NCBI GenBank assembly: GCA_032622095.1
Contig: CP136067.1
Coordinates: forward strand, 95,532,707 to 95,596,706
DNA from: Siphonodentalium dalli
Taxonomy: Eukaryota > Mollusca > Scaphopoda > Gadilida > Siphonodentaliidae
DNA: 64,000 bases
Direction: 5' to 3'
The translations under genes and the position numbers were made by a program. Positions 60,023-64,000 of this stretch are shown one piece after another. Positions within the stretch are counted from its first letter, which is position 1. Each line of letters begins with the position of its first letter. The notes beneath the pieces were generated by a model. That model was given only the letters and a program-made list of their open reading frames with translations. It made no database searches and was not told the origin of the DNA.

Positions 60023-61583
60023 CCCTTTGAACCCTGGCGCCCCACAGTGATCGACACCCTGACCCGGGGCTCCCAGTGGTATGTCCGCTTAAATTAGATA
60101 GTTTCTAGTAGCATGGTGTTGATTATGTTCAAATTGCGACACCGGTCTGAAACTTTACAGGTTTGTCCCCCATGGATCAGCGATCATTATAAGATCGCGA
60201 GACTTTGCCTCACGGCAACTCCTTGGTAACGGTTGCTAGGCAACTACCCGGAATTGACTGGAAAATGTAAATATAGCTTATAGCGTCGTAATTCAACCTC
60301 ATTGATTGCGATTTTTGATGCAGGTACTACCCTAACGTGAAATTTGAGATATACCCGACCAGAATAGTGAACCAAATATCCCATTTAAGGGTAGCAACGG
60401 TTGCTAAGCAAATACCACAACTGATCGAATGACATAATTGCACTAACCATTCAGTGGTATGTTTTGCCTTAATTTAGACAGTGTCTAGTCGCATGGTGTT
60501 GGTTATGTTGAAAGGGGACACCTACCTGAAACTGTGCAGGCATGATATATGCATGCACGGACCACTGATCATTGTAAGATCGGGAGACTTTGCCACCCGA
60601 TCTCGCCTTAGAAACGGTTACTAGGCAACTACCCGAAATTTGCAGGATAAACGAATTCTAGCTTATAACGTTGTAATTATACATCAGCGAATTGCGTTTC
60701 GATGCAACCAATATCCTAATGTGAAATTAAGATATACCTGACCATGCGCGAGTAAGTCAACTTGATATGCGATAGACTTTTTGCTGCATGTGGCACAACA
60801 GAGACTGATATTACAGAGACCAGAAACAACGTAATTTCCCGTAACATATCGTGGCCCCATTGTTCAAGTAAGCTGTCTAGATTGTGTCTACTATACTAAC
60901 ATGTGAAACATGCAACAAAATGTCATATATAGCGCCACATTTAACTTAAACGCATTTTTAAAAATGAATTATAGTCTGCGCCCATGCGCATATTTTCCTA
61001 GCCATTTCTAGTGGGCAGCCAATCCATATAGACACCTTTGCCAGCGCTGACTTCAATAGGCCAATTTAAATATATATATTAGTGGGTATGTCGTGTATAA
61101 GTACGTTATAAACCATTTATTTGTCATTGCGCTAGTCTGCGCATGCGCGAATAAATCAACTTCATATGCGATAGACCCTTCCCCATATGTAGCAGAACAC
61201 TGGTTAATATACACGAGGGTAATTTAAACTGAAATTGTGTGTCTAAATTACGTCTGTTCTGTACACACACGGGGAACACGAAATTATATGCCGTAAATAT
61301 AGCGGCATAGTTCGCTTAAAATATCGTATGTTTTTGTAGATTATATTCTATGCGCATGCGCATATATTTCTACCCGATACTAGCGGTCAACCATTCCATA
61401 CGCACCATGGGCGCCGCTGACATATGTGGGGGCAATTTAAATATAAATCAGTGGGTCAGACGCTCGTTATACTATATATAAATTTGCTACCGAATCATGT
61501 CGTCGCTGCACCGAAATATCGGTGTTACGGGATATAGTCACGGTTCGTTTGCACCTAAATATCGGTGTTACGGGTTCAAAGGG
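60023..61583. mobile_element. TTAA-flanked piggyBac-like element, 1,561 bp, non-autonomous
   Basis: Exact TTAA at 60019-60022 and 61584-61587. The ends CCCTTTGAACCC and GGGTTCAAAGGG are a perfect 12-bp inverted pair. It sits inside the minisatellite: TATAATAG-TTAA-GAGGGTTCC is restored on removal and equals the uninterrupted unit at ~59963. The interior has two pairs of ~250-300-bp diverged repeats (for example CATGGTGTTG..TATGTT at ~60111 and ~60492; CATATGCGATAGAC at ~60757 and ~61163). No transposase frame. Confidence 0.9.
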
Positions 61584-61587
61584 TTAA

Positions 61588-61640
61588 GAGGGTTCCTGGA
61601 CGTCTGAAGCAATGGTTTTGATATTATAATAGGTAAGAAC
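61588..61640 (+). repeat. Resumption of the 59-60 kb minisatellite
   Basis: GAGGGTTCCTGGACGTCTGA followed by AGCAATGGTTTTGATATTAT continues the array interrupted by the TTAA element. Confidence 0.95.
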
Positions 61641-62297
61641 AACTCTTGTTTCTACATATATATGATAAACCTGGAATACATCATCAAACGCCGCATACAC
61701 ATCAGTAAGGGCACATTATGTCATATTGAATTTTGATATTTTTCTGAAGCTGATCGATTACCGTTCAATACTTACAACGTAAGTGTACAGAACATTCAAA
61801 CACGATCGACCAGTAAAGCATTCTACATGAACCACTTAAAGATGTGATCATGTTGGGTGTTAAATATCAGTTTTGGGTCAGTGGGTGTCAAACGATTGTT
61901 TCCACCACGTACGAAGGGGTTGTTGGGTGGTCAAGTGTACACAAAAGATTTTTTTTCCACAGCTAAAAACAGTCCTCCATATTGTTCAACTATTTTGGCC
62001 TTAAGACAAAGATATAATGTACCTTTAACATCAAAACTGCATTTAGACATTCAGTATTGATGGTATATTGTTGTAAAATTAATATATACCCGGTATTTAA
62101 ATTTCTAATATTCTTCCGAAAAAATTGACTTACTTTTTTCTAGAGGGAGTGGATTTCAGGAAATGGTCGGGGGAAAACTTGCTAAAACGGAAATAAAATA
62201 AGGTCGAGGGGCGGGTGGATCTCAAAAATGACCAAAGGTAAAAAATCATATGTGTCAGAATTATTTTTCCGACACCCCCTGTTTGGGTAAAACAAAA
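61641..62297. other. Intergenic, no gene recognised
   Basis: ~61690-61850 is a diverged version of part of the 1.3-kb duplication (GGATTTTGATATT...AAGTTGATCGAT-like phrases). The 67-codon frame at 61857-62060 has no motif. Confidence 0.5.
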
Positions 62298-63632
62298 CGG
62301 GCTACATCAGCTGCTGTCAATAGGAAATATTTTTTTCAAATTATTCCTCTGAACCGGGACACACAAAATATATATATTCTTGAAAAAGTTTTGTTGGAAA
62401 TATATCTTTTAAAGCAGTGTTTGCACTATCATATGTTTCTCTAATGTCTTATTAGCTGAAACTAGCCTTGAAAATGAGTGGCATTGACATGTTGGTGTTG
62501 TTGGAAAGGCCAATGGGAAGAGATATATCAACGTTTAGCCACCTATATGATATCTTAGCATATGTATACACCGCTATGTCGGCTCACATCGCGTGTTAAG
62601 TACATTGTCGGGAAAGTATATCGGATTTTGATATTGTTATAAAGTTGATCGATCGCGGGTCAATATGTACGTAGAAAGTGCACAGAACGTTCTATTGTCG
62701 ATGTATTGTAATATGCCAATGAAAACGAAATTAACATCAGATGTAAACGGAAACCTATTCATTGTGGACTGGATACGAGGGGAAGGGTCAAATATGAGGT
62801 TCTGTTGATTTTAAACGCTTCTTGTTATGGTATTTAAATGTGAATGAAAACGATTTGTTGCTTCCCAATGTGAGGAATAACTTCGGAAGGCAGATGTTTA
62901 CTGTTAATGTTGGAGATTATTCTGTATAGGACATACCATTATAAATTGTGTGAATAATTCTGTTTTTAATGTCTATTATGAAAGGGAGACATTTCATCAT
63001 GAAGTACTATTCCGTTAGCGTTGGAAATGCTTCTGGTCAGAACATTCCATCTTACACGGTCCGAATGGAAACATTTTATTGCCATTTGTCTCATAAAGAA
63101 GGGATCTTTTATTGTGTAGCACGCTATCACTTGCCACTATTCTATTAACCATTCCATGACTGGAGCTTCCTGATTTATTTCTAAAAACCCTGTGCTAATG
63201 CATTCTCGAATATATGTAAGTCGGCCATGGGGCGCTTCGTGTATACAAGAACATGCATTGGCCTAACAATATTTGCCTTGACATTGTAAGCGAGTGCATT
63301 CTCTTATATAAGCAAGACTCCCTATGTGAGATTCGCATATATAAGAGAATGTACTGGCGCAGGGTCGTTAACGCTGCACCAGCGCAGCTCTCCTAATAGA
63401 CCCCCGTGAAAGGGTTAAATTGTTCTTCCCTGAAATAGCTGTTTTTTGCTCGGGCCAAAGAAAAAGATCAGGTGAATATTACAATAGCATGCATACCGGT
63501 ATGTATAAATGCTATTCATACGTATCGCCATCATGATCTGCGCATGCGTATATGACAGTAGACGGTCGGTCATTGAGACTAGATATATGCCTATGTATAT
63601 CCCTCTACATGTATTCATATATTTTGTATATA
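62298..63632 (+). repeat. 1.3-kb dispersed duplication, copy 2
   Basis: Direct repeat of 56344-57682. Both copies contain a family B element at the same internal position, so the duplication happened after that insertion. Confidence 0.9.
63149..63414 (+). mobile_element. TTAA-flanked MITE, family B copy B2
   Basis: 266 bp between TTAA at 63145-63148 and 63415-63418. Left end CCATTCCATGACTGGAGCTT; right end in reverse CCCTTTCACGGGGGTC. Orthologous within the duplication to 57191-57463, and likewise contains two decayed palindromes. Confidence 0.65.
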
Positions 63633-64000
63633 TTCCATTGTATATCGCTAAATAAATTAATAATCCAATCATAAATAATCAAAACTCATCAGATATATAG
63701 AAACATTCTATACTAATTATTCATTGATGACACCTCTATGGAGCCCCAGACTGAGAGAACGGTGCATTGACGACTGTCGTCTGCGTGGGTCCGCATGAGG
63801 CTCCATACTGGAGTGATATAAATTAACTCTTTCTATACTAAATACTCATTGACGGCAATTTGACGCGTACTTCTCTCGGGAAATGTTCAAATAATAATTC
63901 AACAAACTTATTATCTGAACATTTCCCACCAATAAATATAAATTATTCAGCTCGTATATAATCATTTCACTTGTATGTTGTCTGCTTATATTTCCAGAAC
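63633..64000. other. Intergenic; hairpin at 63878-63927
   Basis: GGGAAATGTTCAAATAATAA pairs with TTATTATCTGAACATTTCCC (one mismatch) around a ~10-nt loop, related to the hairpin at 58211-58269. The rest is unassigned to the window end. Confidence 0.6.

Overview
The window is eukaryotic, very probably from a marine invertebrate animal. It is AT-rich and has no operon-like gene packing. The one convincing protein-coding exon encodes a seven-transmembrane gustatory-receptor-like (GRL) protein with a good splice donor, and nearly everything else is repeat-derived. No rRNA, CRISPR array, bacterial gene or intact transposase/reverse transcriptase was found. Species cannot be fixed from sequence alone; a mollusc, other lophotrochozoan or cnidarian are all possible.

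Layout. 1-8.35 kb: two inverted copies of a ~390-bp TTAA-flanked, piggyBac-like MITE, each with two near-perfect 69-bp palindromes. Between them lies a decayed relative interrupted by a 647-bp retroposon that has 13-bp target duplications and a broken coiled-coil ORF. 8.4-13.4 kb: hairpin repeats, an unassigned ORF pair, C2H2 zinc-finger remnants, mini- and microsatellites. 13.6-15.7 kb: an inverted-terminal-repeat element (family C) carrying an AGGTCA-rich repeat (family D). 16.15-17.21 kb, minus strand: the GRL exon. 18.6-19.3 kb: a short terminal-inverted-repeat element. 23.7-29.4 kb: a nearly identical tandem duplication of ~2.85 kb. 30.6-41.5 kb: a succession of tandem repeat fields. 43.0-45.4 kb: a full fold-back family C element with a hAT-like element (8-bp target duplication) inside it. 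46.2-47.8 kb: a ~1.6-kb palindrome around a family D copy. 49.5-49.9 kb: a zinc-finger pseudogene. 56.3-63.6 kb: a 1.3-kb segment present twice, flanking a minisatellite into which a 1,561-bp TTAA element has inserted.

The genes do not form a pathway. The biology visible here is nested non-autonomous DNA transposons with TTAA, TA and 8-bp targets, fold-back elements and minisatellites around one chemoreceptor gene. The most distinctive signals are the absolutely conserved 69-bp palindromes shared by the TTAA families, the fold-back element rich in YY1-like AAGATGGC motifs, and the exactly reconstructable nested insertions. All boundaries and family names come from reading by eye; no database search was possible.
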